Source: Balanoglossus misakiensis | Lineage: Eukaryota; Hemichordata | Reading direction: 5' to 3' | Assembly (NCBI GenBank): GCA_040954595.2 | Contig: CM082584.2 | Span: 4,836,001 to 4,900,000 of the forward strand | DNA: 64,000 nt | The notes under the pieces: model-generated | Told to the model about the DNA's origin: nothing | The model's database searches: none | The model's input: only the letters and a program-made list of their open reading frames with translations | Program-made: the position numbers and the translations under genes | Shown here: positions 1 through 13,370 of the stretch, piece after piece | Position numbering within the stretch: position 1 is the first letter of the stretch | How the letters are laid out: each line of letters opens with the position of its first letter

Positions 1-580
1 CCCCGCCACTCTACAAAAGTGTCGATGTTGAATCTACGCCAGTTGTTCGTTCATTTATTTTACGACAACTTGTGAAAAACTGGTAAGAATATTTCCCAAA
101 CCTAGCTGTAGTCTGAAATTCTAATGAGAACGTTCAACAAACAGTTTACCCTACTCCACCAGACCCTGCTACCATCGTCTTAAACACAAAAATTGCAATC
201 TTTGTTAAACTCTGCACCTATTATACTTTAATACATAACTTCATTAACTATATTATTTCGTCGGTTAACAAGTCTCGCGAGATTTTGCAGTTGTCGGATA
301 ATCATCTATTTTGTACCTGTGATCACTTACGTACCAGAGCTAATGCAGTACATACCGTATGGCCGGATACCTGTCTGTCCGTCCGTCCGTCTGTCTGTTT
401 GTCTGTCTGCCATATTGGTACCATTACAAAAATTTATAGTATATTTGATTCATATATGCAACAATCACCATTGTATGGAAATTAAACCGAAGGAACCTAC
501 TTCAGATATGTGCATCAATCAAAGTTGTTTCAGCGACACCACATTATTACATATTCAAGGGAAGGAAGATGTAATATTGC

Positions 581-625
<45 letters not shown>

Positions 626-2992
626 ATCAATCAAAAGGACTTATAAAGCACCAAACTCCACTGCAATAGTGTTCAATAGCGCTTTACAATGTCAAAAAAC
701 CAATGTAAAGATACTGTTAATAGGCTCTGTTAAACAGATAAGTCTTGATGTGTTTCTTGAAACTGCTGTCAGTTTAATGTATATGTATGATTTATTATGA
801 TAGTATTTTCTCTCCTTATTAGTGCTGATGAATTGGAGCCACATCTCAGTCATTATCTAGAGAAGCAAATGCAATTGCAAGAACAGCTGCCATTGATGAT
901 CAGTTTGTGTATGTTATATATACATGGCATGGAGGTATGTCTGATCTTAGTAGGCATCGATAAGGTGGCTTCGCAGTACTTGACATTTTCATCCTTCGCA
1001 GTACTTGACATTTTCATCCAGGTTACATGCATAAGATAAGCCCACCCCAATATATTTTTGTTGTGACTGAGACGGCAAAACAGTAATCTACTGTTCCGTT
1101 GCACATGACAATTGCATACAGTTAGAGTTGGCAGTGAAATGTTGTGTTGTGTTTTGAACACATATAGCACCTACTCACAATTATCCTTTATCCTTCTGTT
1201 ATTTTTTAGGATACTGGAAGATTTGATACCAACACTGTGAGAGATGTTTGGAAGATGCTGCAGTCTTCAGTGGATTCAGCACAGACATCAAACATACCCA
1301 TCCTTGATGTTAAAGATCTTTGCAACATAGCGATAATTAGACAGTGTCTGGAAACAGTAGCTGAAGGTATTCATGATAAATACACCAATGGAAGACAGTT
1401 TGACGACTACCAACAGGCTCTAGTGGATATTTCGAAGGAAGCCATGCAGCAGTCTAATTTGGCTCAGGGTTCAAGCTTTCTGCTGAAGTACATCTGTAGA
1501 ACATATGGTCTTGACTACCTTTACATAATTAGACAAGACAAGGAGTTAGACTGGATAGTTCCACAAGATACAGACCCTTGCAAGGTAATGTGCATTGTAG
1601 TACTGCACTGTATTTTAGAAGATTCCTTTTGACTCCTTTTACCTGCAAGGCCAAAACGAACTTCCCCATTGGATTTAGAGATTGGTACAGGTTTAGCCTT
1701 CTCGCAGAGACGAAGGGTTTTGACATACTCCTTTGTAAAGAAATGTGCATTAAGTCTGTAGCTGGGCCACTGCCTCCGAGTCAATTGACAAAACACCTTC
1801 GATGTACGGTAGTTGGTCCCAGTACCAATGGGTCAATTTTCCTGTCACACAAAAGCTCCACTCAATCTACCCTGGCTACTCGAGTATCTTTTATGGCGTG
1901 TGTTATTTCTTCATAGAGTCCAGAGCTAGACCCGTTTGTAATCAAGGGCAAACCTTATCAGGAAACGAAGGAGTTGGTTGCATCTATTTACAAAGGAACT
2001 AAAAAAGGCGGTCTTCAGAAATTACAGAAGGTGAGAGTTGTAAGCTGTCTTCAGACAGTACAGAATGGTGTATGAGTGAATCTGAGCAATTTGTCAGTTT
2101 CAAGCATCTCACTATGAAGGATGAAGCGTAAATGTGATGTCTCGTTTAAGTTTATCGGAAGGTTGCAACTTCACTGAGGTGGAAGAAAGTACTAGACTGG
2201 AGGATCCATCAGGCGACGAATCATCTGCTTGATGGATCATCTGATCTGGATATTCATTTGCTGCCTCAAAATTACGAAAGAATCGTTAGGAACATTTGGG
2301 CTTTACGCATAGAAGACAGAATATGAATATAAGGTTTAGAAGGTCACTCTCACTACAAACTTGGATATCATTTTGACATATTCAATATTTTGTTTGTGAC
2401 ACGTCGACAACATTTCATTCTTAAAACCAAACATAAAATCTACACAGTGCTATCTTTCTCCAGAGCAATTTACCATCGGCAAAGAGCTTGTTGTGAGATA
2501 TCCAGCTCAAAGTTGCGTCAATTAAAGGTCGATTTTGGACGGAAAAACCTTCCGAGGCAGTGAATTAACTCTTTAAGGGGATTCTGAGCTCAACCAGAGT
2601 AACGTTAATTTCAAAGAGTGTTTACTGCATCCTTAAGTACTTACAGCGTGTAATTGCTTTCAAGTCACATGCGCCCTTCTTGTCTTTAATAAACAGGCCC
2701 TTCATTCGACCCATACGGTAGACGCTATGCAAATCAGTCTTCTTCTGTCTGTCTATGCCGTGGCAACCAATGATCCGCAGGCAGGGACTGACAAAAAGGT
2801 AATACCAATTGTGCACGATTTCACTTTAGATCCCAATTATGTGGGTTCAACCATACCATGATTTGTTTTACATTTTCTTTCCAGTTGACACATTTTTAGT
2901 GTTTGTGTTTCAGAAAATGAACTTCTTCAAAGACATGTTGGCAAAATCTACAATTGAACAGGAGGTAATACAGTTATGTTAATTTTGCTGTT

Positions 2993-3027
<35 letters not shown>

Positions 3028-6000
3028 TTTTAGTGTTCGTTCGTTCATTCATTCATTCATTAAAACATGAAGGTAAACTTGAGTGAAGGCCCATGGTGAG
3101 GGGGCACAACTCCATAACCGTTATGGAGTTTGAATCAACTAAGTGGGCTACCGTTTTAGCCACCGGGTCGTGATGCCTCCCCAGAAGGCGCCATCAACGA
3201 CTTCCACCTCTCTTACAGATGAAGAATGACTTCAATTATTTCATCGAAACAATTAATGAGTGTTGGCCCTCGTCTTTGAAGATCCTGAAGACGCAGAATG
3301 AAAGTGCTGACCGTTGGCTGATATCGCTTTTGATGCACTTCTACTCAGTTATGGCAGTCTGTGGTGAATACAGGTTATTCAAGCCATTGCTGAAATTGAT
3401 GCGTTCCCCTCAGGAGATGACTGTAAGTTGTTTTCTTGTTTGGGTAAACTTTATATTGTGGTGTATAATAAAGAAAAAATACATTGAAAACAAACAAACA
3501 AGTGAAGCATTTTCTTCCATTTGTCACGAGCTAGATGAATGAGGAGAGAGGGAATATCACAACGACTGTGAACACGATGACCAACCGTTTCATTTTCTTC
3601 ACAGAATCTGTCTTTATCTGTTATGTCAGATGATGAACTGTATCAGACCCCACTGGTTTTATCGGATGGATGGTACAGTAAGTGACAATTAAACCCCATT
3701 TTGCTAAGCACTGGGTAAATAGTTACCATGAAGGTTCTGTGTCAGCTACAATGGGTACGTTCCAAAGACAGTATAAGGAAATTTGAATCGTATAATGGCC
3801 AAGGTTTATGTCTGTGGGAACTGTCAAAGATACTTTTGAAAGTTGGTCTTTGGGCGAAGAAAAGTTGTGACTAAATCAGAAAGTGTATAGTATTATACAG
3901 CGTTTGAACTGGTGTGGATTGGTCTGATATTTCCAAACCTCTGTTTTCATTTCAGGGTGCAAAAGAGATCATCCATATTTTGCTGGCGAATGTAAGAGAC
4001 CACGGGAAGATTGGACATGTTTTTGTGGTGCTGGCATAAATGAAAACACCCCAGAGCCAAGAAGAGAAATCCGCGAAGCCAGACTGTACGTGAGGAATAT
4101 CTTCATATTAAATGACAGCATACTTGTTATTTTGATTATTACAATTTGTATGTAGTCATTTACTAGTCATTTGCTGTGTTGTTTTATTCATGTGGTACAT
4201 GTGTTTTACTGTATATTGCTTTATATGACCTCAGAACTGCATATTCTACTACATTGTCTATATCGTGCGTATCCAGCCTCGTGTTTAGATCGCTTTTAAC
4301 TTACAAACTGCACTTCGTGGTGGGAAGAGTAATGCACAGTGTCTTAAGAAATGTTGTTTTCATTTCATAAAGATACAGCCGGTCGGGCTCGGACCTACAC
4401 AATTCAAACAACAACATCTACCGGAAAGGTCGTGCACAAATTTAAATCACTTGGCTTCATTCGAACTCTAAAAAGAGGAACCTACTAAGTTGTTTATATT
4501 TTGACACTTTCTTTCCGATTAGGGGCCGTCGTGATGTGTCTGGAGAGATACCGAGAATCCCGGAAGGCCAACAAAACGGAACGCCCTTACGCAACGGACT
4601 GCTCTCCTCGCCAAAGATCATCTTGCGGTTCCTGACCCATGCGGCAATGGTATTTGCATGCAAGGAAAATGCCGGGGTGAGAGGCTGTGAAACAAAAAAA
4701 GTCAAAAGCATTTAATTAATCTATTTGATTTTGTTAAGGATATCACCGATGTATAATTATTACTACCCATTGCTGCTATCTAGAATGAGCTGACCGTCAT
4801 GCTAAATTGGAACATGACTATGAATTCTGTGACAAATAAGCTAAAGACGTCATGCAAGAAGAGGTCGATTTACTCAACTCTGACAGTTTTAATTTCCTGA
4901 AGTTTCCGATAAACTATACGTTTAGAACAGTTTTTGTACAATACTGCTTAGTTTTAGTAATTATCTGAATATTTCTGACTATTTCAGGCGGTCGTCAAGT
5001 CAATTAATGACGCAAACATCACAGATAAGACAGTCGTCGATTTTATTTTGGGACACCTGGAAAGAGATGTCCATCTTCTGTCGAGAGCATTGGGACATGG
5101 CAGAGCCAATGCAAGAACCATTCTACATCTCGTACTGCACGAAATGGCTAGGGTAGATAAGAAACCACATCAGCGTAAGCATATCAACAATTGTTTTTGA
5201 TTCCAGCAGTACAATCACTGTTATGTTGCATTGTATTTCAGTTTAACCCTTTAATAAAATGCCTTGCTGTGATTTCCTCTGTATTCAAATAAAGTCGTTT
5301 TCCTGTTGAAGTCTCTATAGTGTATTATACATTTTCTGTGCAAGACAGTCGCACAGTTTAAAATACACCAACTTAATCTTACTTACAATAAACCTGTTGT
5401 ATATATATACACGAACTAATTTATATATCAGCTTTGTATAAAGTTATTGCGTGCACATTACTTTCAGTTCCTGGTTTCTTCAACATGCGTACTAAAAGTG
5501 AAGACAGAATTAAATGGGAGTCAGACATGGTAAAATCAGTTCTGAGCCATTTCATAAAGGTAGGGTAAACATTCATTTGTTTAACGAGAATTTTTCATGG
5601 TCAAGATTGCTTGGTGCAAACACCTGGTGCAGACTGCTTCTTTGAAGGTGCACTTCGCGCAAAGCCTGATGCAGGCTAGGCTATGTAGGAATTTACACAG
5701 TAGTTGTTGGCGTAAAGAGGCCTGTGGTTTGTGACGATAATGTAGATCTTGCCTGCATCGTCATTCCAGAAGGCACCAAAAAGTTTTTTTATTACAAGTG
5801 TTAGCATGGCACAAACCAAATTCTCTAAAATTACCATGTAACATTAAATGGACATGTTCATTGATTCAATGATACATTTTGGTTTGTGAAAGTAACGTTT
5901 ACGTTTATTTTTTCCGTGATATATAGGATTTGGAGAGAAAAGTGGACGATGCTACAGCATTGGCCGTTAAGGCTGCCAATCTAGGTAGGATATTTTCACC

Positions 6001-9000
6001 CAGTGGTTACTGTGTGTATTTATTGCAGCCTAACTTTCACATATATGGTCCGGTCGTCAACAAGAATTATTACATCATTCAAAATTTCATATGGTATTTG
6101 TGGTGTTTATAGCTTTTATCTGTTGGTTTGATTGTAATTGTCCAAACAAGATGAAGACCCTTTGGTGAAGATGATACTGGAACTTGATGAACACGACACA
6201 AGCATCGCCCAACCAGTATGCATGACCAAGGTATTTTGGAGTTACCGGCGCAAGCCATCCCTAGAAAAACTTGGAAGACTGGTCCAAGCGATCCCCATCG
6301 ACCACGAAGGCAGCCACAAGCATCCGGTTCTGCTTGAATTTATTAAAATGGTAACTCTAATATTTTATTTGGGCAGAAATGAACCAGATACAGAAGTTTA
6401 AAGGGACAGTGATTTTAATTGTTTTTCAGTAGTAGTTCTGTGTTCCACCACAGTTTCTTGTTCCACCCCTACATGTTACAATGTACAGTACTCAGTTTGT
6501 CATCACAGCCTTTATGCGTATAACCAGCAACGTTTACGTTGAAAATTAATCCTATATAATTATTCTAATGTCAACAGTAACATTACACTATACTTTGTTG
6601 ACAATCTGAATACTTGGCATTAAATTTACTTTAGTGAGTTGATCAAGAAACTCCTGCTTTTGCACAGACCTACACAGTAAAATGGTCATCAACAGTTATG
6701 TTTATTGTCCCTTTAAAGTGCATTTTTGTGAGACGTTGACATAAATGAAAATAAAATTGTATTACTTCCTCCAGGAGCATCTTCTACGTGTCGTTCGGTA
6801 CTTACCTGACATAGTCAAACTGCAGAAATTATTGAAACGGACATATCACCGGAAAATAAGCAAGCAAGATGCTGATAAGTTGACATTATTAACATTCAAC
6901 CTGCAGCTGAAGTGTGGTATGTGTATTAATTTTTAAAATTGCTCCAATAAAATACGCTTATTAATTACTGCAGTTTTCCCCAAACGGCAAGCTGCGGTAC
7001 TTTATGCTGTAATACTGTTCGAGAATAGCAAATTTTCACCGCTTGTGTATCATTCCCATATTAGGTAAGTTTATATAAAAACGAGGCTCTGAGTTGAGCA
7101 TGTAGACCCCAGTGTGGCATAAACAGTGCAGTAGGGAACAGTGAGTTTGGACTGAACCATGGTGATGAATAGGTTAAACTACAAGTCTATTACTAACTTG
7201 AATGTTATTGTTATTCCCATGCTACCTCAAGGACATTCTCAAGCAGAAGTAAAAACTCTGATAGACAGTTTTCGCAAGGCATGGAAATTATTAATGGTAG
7301 AGGGAGGTACGTTTCAATCATTGTCCAAAGTTATTTATGAATTTATTTATATCTAACACATTTAAGATGTGGCGATGTGCCCTATCTAAGACCTCTAACA
7401 TTTATCTTGGGTCTTCCTATGCATGTTATTTCATGCAACTCATTTATATTTTGAAGAACTCCATCCCTGTTCTTTGAATTAATTTGACAGGCGTAGTTAC
7501 CCCAAGTCTTCCATGGGTTAACATGCCGCCAGTCATTATTGCTATTCTTAGTTGTTACATTTTAATTCTCCCAGCATACTATTAGTTAAAGTAATCAAAA
7601 CAATACTCTGTGATAACAAATGATAACCTTGTTTGACCATAATATATTCCAATTTCGCTTCTAGTTTCCGATCCAAGCCAGATCTAGCAATAAGACCATA
7701 CATTTAGCACCAGTTTCCGATAATGTTTTGGAAAATTTCACGCACATTCCTTTCAGAAATTTCCAAAATTTATTGTCTTGGTTTCTATCTAAACAGGCCT
7801 CCAGGAACGTCTGCCGTGGGAGTTTCGAATGGACGATATTGGTCCTGAAACATCATTATCAGCTGTACTGCCCACAAAACGTGGCCGAGGACAATGTGTT
7901 TTAGCTTTGGTAAAGGACATTGTAGACATCCACAATACATTCCTTGAAAAGTGCACAGTCATCAGAAGAGACAGGTAGACCCAGCTCTTCCTAATAATTC
8001 ATTTTTCTGCTTGTTATCTTCCGTCATTTATCACTGAATAAAATTAAAGCTGTTATAACTATATCATTATTTCAAAATATGTACTTGTACATATTTTGTA
8101 AGAACTTATGTTGCCAAGGAAGATGATTTCAGATGTTTTCTTATCGGGTGGACAAGTAATCCTAGAAATAACCCTAGAACGATTATTAGTTTTCGTCATG
8201 TTACCTTCATCACAATGATACCAACAACAGTTCCACTACCTTCTTTCGTACTGCTTTGTCTTTGTCATTCTCTTTGCAATTCGTCCGTGAAATGTGAATA
8301 TGTCCCCCATCTTCTTTCACCCAGCATTGACAAGCAGGCGGTGAAGCTATCAGAAGTCAATCTAGTTAACCTTATCAACTATGATCCAGAAAGAGACTCC
8401 GGACAACTAGTGGCACTACACTGTGACTATTCACTGGAGGTTGGAGAAAGATCCTATCTGAGATATGACTTCATGGCCGTGGAGAGACACGTCATCAAAT
8501 CATTTGTCCAGGGAAAAGCTATCATCCAGAACGAGGTGAAGTGAAACGGTCAATATTCCACCACTAACATAATCTGCACTCAGGTTATGCCACATTTTCG
8601 TGATGAAAAAATCATGCGTCCATTTAATCATTAACCAGATACACTATACACAACTAAACCCTCCATGTCAATGATTTATACGGAATAGACGGAGTTATAG
8701 TGTTCGAGTTCATTGTTTTGCATAGCTACCTACAGTTGTATGGCCATTACGAAGTGTGAACTTGTCAGTCAAATCATCAAGTGTTCCTTAGTCACAGCTG
8801 AAGAGATTGCCTCAATTTCATGACCTTTTAAAGTTTTATTTTCCAACTTAATTGACACTGAGGGATTTCCCTACAGGACTTATCGTTGGAATTCTCGGAG
8901 AATGCGTTTGATAAGACGTCCTTTGATCTCTTGAGAAGTACTGCACTTATCCCGCAAGTAAGTATTCAACAGTTCTATACATCATATGTGTGTTTGAAGT

Positions 9001-11180
9001 TAAATTCAGAATGCGTTGTGTCTGTACCTTAACATCAGTACTTGGAGCAATTTTGTCGAATGAATTATTTTTTAACAAAAATCACAAATCCTCAGCGACC
9101 CGAAAATGTTTACTACTTTTCGGATACATACTTCCCTGTGTTGTGTGATTTGTAATAGTCAACCCATTAACACATATCTTGCAAGATGTCATTTTCTTGA
9201 CCCCTATATGACCTTACATCATAACTTCCGTTGGATTTGTCTAAATTGAACATTTTGGGATGAGAAGCGTGTAAAATGTTGCTTTAAAAAAGAGTCACGG
9301 TTTTAATTTAATACTTAATGTATTGACTACAGCTGCGTGCAGTTATATAACTTTTGTAAAGGTTACCCAGGTGGATTCTCAAGAATTGAAGTATACGAGC
9401 ATTTACGATCATGTGTGAATCATGAAAATGACATATTGAGTCATCTGCTCTTGTTGTTGCCTTATGGAAAAAAATAATTGACTTGCTGTACATTTTCATC
9501 TTCTAAGGTGGACCTCGCCCCCAATATCGAAAGTGATATTATCTCCGAAGTACGCGAGCGTCTCTGTTTGCCAGACCTGTGCACTTCGTTGAGAGTAATT
9601 GGTCTGGTCATCAGTATAATCAGTACTTCCGGTGGAGATAAGGAGATGCGCATACATGATTACTTGACAGACGTACTTCGCATAAAACCAGAGGAAGGCC
9701 TGCTGTGTGAAAAGGTCCAAAAGAGAAATGTTTCAATAATGCTCATATAGGCCACAACTTTGGTGGTTCTTGATTATGTTCACTTTCTGTAATGTTCGAT
9801 TGCAATAGCGCACTTTACAGTTTCATAATTTGAAATAACACATTTAAGAATAAATTTAAATGTCCACTTTCTGTAACTTCAATGTTTTTTTCTGTATTTT
9901 ACTGTACCAACTACAGTTTTTGTTCTTTGCCTTATACAAGTAGTATTGCAGACTTTCTACTCATCAATAGTTTGTGTGTATATGTAAAGATCATTGTACG
10001 GTTGCTGTTAACAGATGCATTCAAGGCTGAACCAATAACAATGTCCATTGCACACAGCTAGGACGTTCTGGGAAGATCAAATGCTTTCTCACAGTGTATG
10101 GCATTGTAAAGCAAGTTCTCTTTTCAAGCCTTCGTGAATTCATAAAACATATTTTCTTACACTGCCCGTTTCTATCATGTCTGTAGGCCAAAAGGACTTG
10201 CACCCTGTCCCATGCCAAAGGCTTGTGGCACATATTTGTTGTTGAAAGAGCAAAATTACTCTTGCAGGGCGAACTGGTAAGGCGACTGTTTTATCATTTT
10301 TAGAAAGTGTTTAGTGTTTATTTTTTAGTCCCGGGGACATTGGTATATGGGGTGGGGAGTTAATAAACTCTGGAGCTTACATTTATTAATAGCTTCCATC
10401 ATAAGGAAGTGGTCACCCATGTGTCTGACAATGCTCACCAATGGAGAGCATTATTATGACAATTGCACCGAATTACTGACAAAATCAACTGCAGGCGCGA
10501 ATCGTAGAATGTTGTGAGGGAACTGGCTATGTCATGTTTATTATCTGTTACTTTAATATTTAATAAGGTTTTGTTACAGTGCACTCTACTGACATCTATT
10601 CATGGAGTTTTGTTATATGGAGTTTTGTTATCTGTGATAGTATCCTATTTTAATTATAGGATCCATTTGAAGATATCTGTAAGGACTTCAAAAATAGTAT
10701 TCCTGACGATCTCAGCAAAACCCTAAAGAAGGATATGACTGCCATCAGTTACCATAATGGCGACGTTTACAAGCTTTTGAAATTGTCGCTGGAGTTCATA
10801 AGTGTAGAACTGAAAGAGGACGTGCAGACAGAAGTATTACCTGACGACAAGTAAGGAAAACACTTTACTTCGTTATAACTTTGTACAAATGTAGATCAAG
10901 CTTTAACTCGCGTTCAAACCCAAACGTCTTTTTCGTGTTCCATTTATTGCATACAGTACGCTCTGTCTAGTGTAATGTACACTAATGGGACTTAAACACT
11001 TGTTGTAAACTGTGTTTTATTTTTATTTTTACTTATAGTCTATTTCAACACCTTGCTCGCTGCGGTTGCAATATGAACGGCGCTAGTGATCTTCTGGCGA
11101 AGCTGCGTGCCTCGCAGGCCGTAGACCTCTGGAAGAAGATCAACAACCATCACACCACCCTGCAGCAGAAAGAGCACTGA
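1..11180 (+). CDS. RNF213: RNF213-like E3 ubiquitin ligase, copy A, C-terminal 23 exons (5' partial)
   Basis: RNF213 is a giant cytosolic AAA+ ATPase and E3 ubiquitin ligase. This copy holds only the part after the RING: E3 shell, RZ finger and C-terminal domain. Exons, joined in frame with no stop: 1-82, 823-934, 1210-1584, 1917-2030, 2697-2798, 2914-2964, 3219-3422, 3605-3677, 3956-4085, 4523-4676, 4988-5174, 5468-5559, 5927-5984, 6151-6350, 6775-6916, 7232-7306, 7797-7974, 8325-8535, 8877-8957, 9508-9714, 10187-10276, 10660-10850, 11039-11180 (stop TGA). That is about 1,082 residues. The first codon in frame starts at base 3; upstream exons lie beyond the left edge. Family identity rests on collinear similarity to vertebrate RNF213, for example DPFVIKGKPYQ after the shell, WYRCKRDHPYFAGEC of the RZ finger and VQGKAII near the end. 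It is the mirror copy of the end of the minus-strand gene. The donor after 9714 (gtccaa) is weak. I did not find a frameshift or premature stop. Confidence 0.9.
372..412. repeat. GTCC/GTCT simple repeat
   Basis: Run of gtcc and gtct units in the first intron of copy A. No coding meaning; it accounts for short open frames across 285-669. Confidence 0.8.
582..634. repeat. AATC microsatellite, only in arm 1
   Basis: About a dozen AATC units in the intron 83-822. The matching place in arm 2 (near 30,960) lacks the array although flanking sequence is shared. Confidence 0.85.
2986..3062. repeat. TTTA and ATTC microsatellites, short allele in arm 1
   Basis: About ten TTTA units followed by about four or five ATTC units in the intron between exons 2914-2964 and 3219-3422. 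The arm 2 counterpart (28,431-28,627) is much longer for both units. Confidence 0.85.
3605..4085 (+). CDS. RNF213: RZ-finger exons of copy A
   Basis: Two exons (3605-3677 and 3956-4085) carry the RZ zinc finger, which in RNF213 is needed for E3 activity on lipid A and protein targets. Visible: WYRCKRDHPYFAGEC, that is C-x3-H-x6-C as in the family, followed by eight residues and then CFC. Vertebrate RNF213 has C-x2-C at this place, then a GG and a histidine. Here one residue is missing (C-x-C) and the following stretch reads GINENTPE with no GG. The donor was set at 4085 rather than 4089, since only this keeps the next exon (from 4523) open. Confidence 0.8.
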
Positions 11181-12360
11181 GAGGCCTCTATGAGAAGACG
11201 ATACCACGACGATACTCACTGGCCACTAGACAGTGACTCGCTAGAAATGCCGGTACTTGCTCTGTGGTATGAACACAATCTCACAGTCATGTACGCATTC
11301 GACGTCACACATTTCTCCATCGAGAAAATGCCTGAAGCGGATATATGCGCTGTCTGTATTGCGCATGGGAAATATATATGTGCACTAACGGCTGATATTT
11401 TACCGCATCGGATATTAATACTATAATTATAAAATTCAATCAAATACTATTTTGCGTCACATGTTATTTTTGTGTGCACAACATCATGTCATATATAAGC
11501 AAACTGCATAATGTGCTACAACGGCCAAGGAAAGTTTAATGACATGTAACCATTGCACCATCCAAATGATACTTTTGAAATTGAAATCTAAACTCTGTGT
11601 GATGTGTAATGATCAGTCCTATATTTGTATGATATTTGAATGATAGTGACTGTTAAGCGAGAATGATACAGAATTTATTTATGTACTATTACTATTTGAT
11701 ATGGTAAAAACCATGATGTAGAACTTGGAATGTAAGGGAATAGTTTCATTCACCACCATGTTCCTTCTGTTTGAAACATCTTCTGTGAAACGAATAGCTG
11801 TCTGTCATGTTTTGCAACACTACATATCTGAAGATATGTAACCAGACAAACATGGTAGTTATCAGACATTTATTTTCCCTGAAAATGTCACATTGTAAAT
11901 GTACCAATCTGTTAAACAAGATTTAATGTGGTTTTACGCAGTTAAGTGTGTTTACTCGTTTACAGATAAAGTCATACGCCTGTAATCTAATGCTCTGGTG
12001 ATTTATTAAGTATGGTCAAAGTTAACTGCACATGTGTAATTCTAAATCTTTTATAAATTCTTTACAGTGCAGCCATTTTATTCTTTGTTCTGACTTGTAC
12101 GTTAAAGCAATTGCACACAAAGAGATCAAATAGATTCAGTTTATTAACATTTCAATGGTGTACCCAGCAATATGGCCGATAATAATTATGGGCAGGCTTA
12201 TAATGAAAGAAATATGTCAGCATTGGGTACAGTGTATTGTTGATAGTGTTGATAGAAGCATTTATAAAACTTAATTCTTGTTAAATATGTGTCAATATTT
12301 TGAATATCTGAGAATAACTCGTAATTTACTTACTGTATTCCAATAAAATTAATAACACAT
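11181..12360 (+). other. 3' UTR and polyadenylation region of copy A
   Basis: AT-rich non-coding stretch after the stop codon of copy A. The same sequence, with scattered changes and indels, follows the stop of copy B on the other strand, so it belongs to the duplicated unit. The similarity stops close to the AATAAA at 12342-12347. Short open frames inside (for example 11190-11426) do not keep frame between the two copies. Confidence 0.6.
12342..12347 (+). promoter_or_regulatory. Likely polyadenylation signal of copy A (AATAAA)
   Basis: AATAAA lies about 1.16 kb after the stop codon, at the inner border of the duplicated arm. The matching site in arm 2 also reads AATAAA on the minus strand. 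A shared signal at the arm border makes it the best candidate for the 3' end. Confidence 0.5.
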
Positions 12361-12501
12361 ATTGATAATCTATATTATGGTCAGAGAGCACCATCCCACG
12401 TGCAGGCGTCAAATCGTGATATTGCCCTCGCTATCATGTGTTATTATTTAATCAATTACTCATATGTTTGGCCATTGGTTTTGTTCCATCCAGGAATTTC
12501 T

Positions 12502-12510
12502 GATAGAGTA
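12502..12510. repeat. Left target site duplication (GATAGAGTA)
   Basis: Exact 9-base copy of 13362-13370, directly next to the left terminal inverted repeat. Confidence 0.85.
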
Positions 12511-13361
12511 CAATCTGATTAAAATCAGATGTAGGGAACGGCGACTTGGTTTTTTTATGCTGTCGCCTCACACTACATCTGACCAACTCTCAATGGAGAT
12601 CCCGCTGAACTCTCGCGTTCCGACCCGGCCAATCAGATTGCGTGTTATGCCGACTAAAGAATTGCACTGGGAGATAGGAGAAATGTTGTTGTTGACTTCG
12701 AGTATCGCACAGAATACGAAAGATTGGCTTTCTCTTGTGAACAATTACATGTAATCCCATGGTATCTTTCTTTCTTTGGCGTTATCGTATTCGAGTGGTT
12801 TTCGCAGAGCAGTGGAAACGTCGAGCTGTAGCCATATACAAATGATCAACTGTCGTTGATCATTTATAAACTCTCCTAACAAGTCATGTTCGCCCTCGTA
12901 GTCACGCTGCCAGTCGGGAAAATGACGTACTTCATGTAAAAGTTTATAAAAAAAATAAACCAAATTTCACTGCCATGTATCCCAAAACAATTTATGTGAC
13001 AGATTTTTAAAAAGAACGCTAACTTCGGCTAAGGAACGTCAAGTCATAGCTCCGCCTTCAGGTATGTGTGTTCCCGACGCACCACAGCCCTGCATAAGGC
13101 CCCATAGACAAAACTGGTGCGTCTGCGGTCCGGACCCGGACGCCCGACCGCAGCTTTTTCTGTCGAAATTCGATTTTATCGAAGCAAAATCCTTTCTCTG
13201 TCTACTTCAACCGACCCCAAATATGATGCGATTAACTTCTTCTAACGTCCGTGTAACGCCGGGAACACACACTGCAGACCTGCACGCAGAGCTAGTCAGT
13301 GTGAGGCGACAGCATAAAAATACCACGTCGCCGTTCGCTACATCTGATTTTAATCAGATTG
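12511..13361. mobile_element. Mutator-like non-autonomous DNA transposon with 9-bp target duplication
   Basis: Terminal inverted repeats of about 63 bases start CAATCTGATTAAAATCAGAT and end with CTGTCGCCTCACACT on both sides, with only a few mismatches. The element is flanked by the identical 9-mer GATAGAGTA at 12502-12510 and 13362-13370. A 9-bp target duplication with long terminal repeats points to the Mutator (MULE) group. The interior of about 720 bases has short open frames but nothing like a transposase, so it depends on a partner element. The first 20 bases of each end are themselves nearly palindromic. Confidence 0.82.
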
Positions 13362-13370
13362 GATAGAGTA
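13362..13370. repeat. Right target site duplication (GATAGAGTA)
   Basis: Exact 9-base copy of 12502-12510, directly next to the right terminal inverted repeat. Confidence 0.85.

Larger units (their letters stand above)
1..12360 (+). repeat. Arm 1 of a large inverted duplication
   Basis: Base 1 matches base 32,423 read on the other strand, and the match runs collinearly to about 12,360 (against about 18,781). Exons and most intron sequence correspond. Differences are point changes, short indels, the AATC repeat at 582-634 (only here) and insertions found only in arm 2. The outer border lies beyond the window. Confidence 0.92.

Noticed and set aside
4086-4089. Donor after 4089 for the RZ-finger exon
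   Set aside because: It would put the next exon out of frame with an immediate TGA; the GT at 4086 keeps the frame in both copies.
11190-11443. Overlapping frames of 75-78 codons on both strands after the stop of copy A
   Set aside because: They lie in the 3' UTR; the matching region of copy B does not keep the frames.
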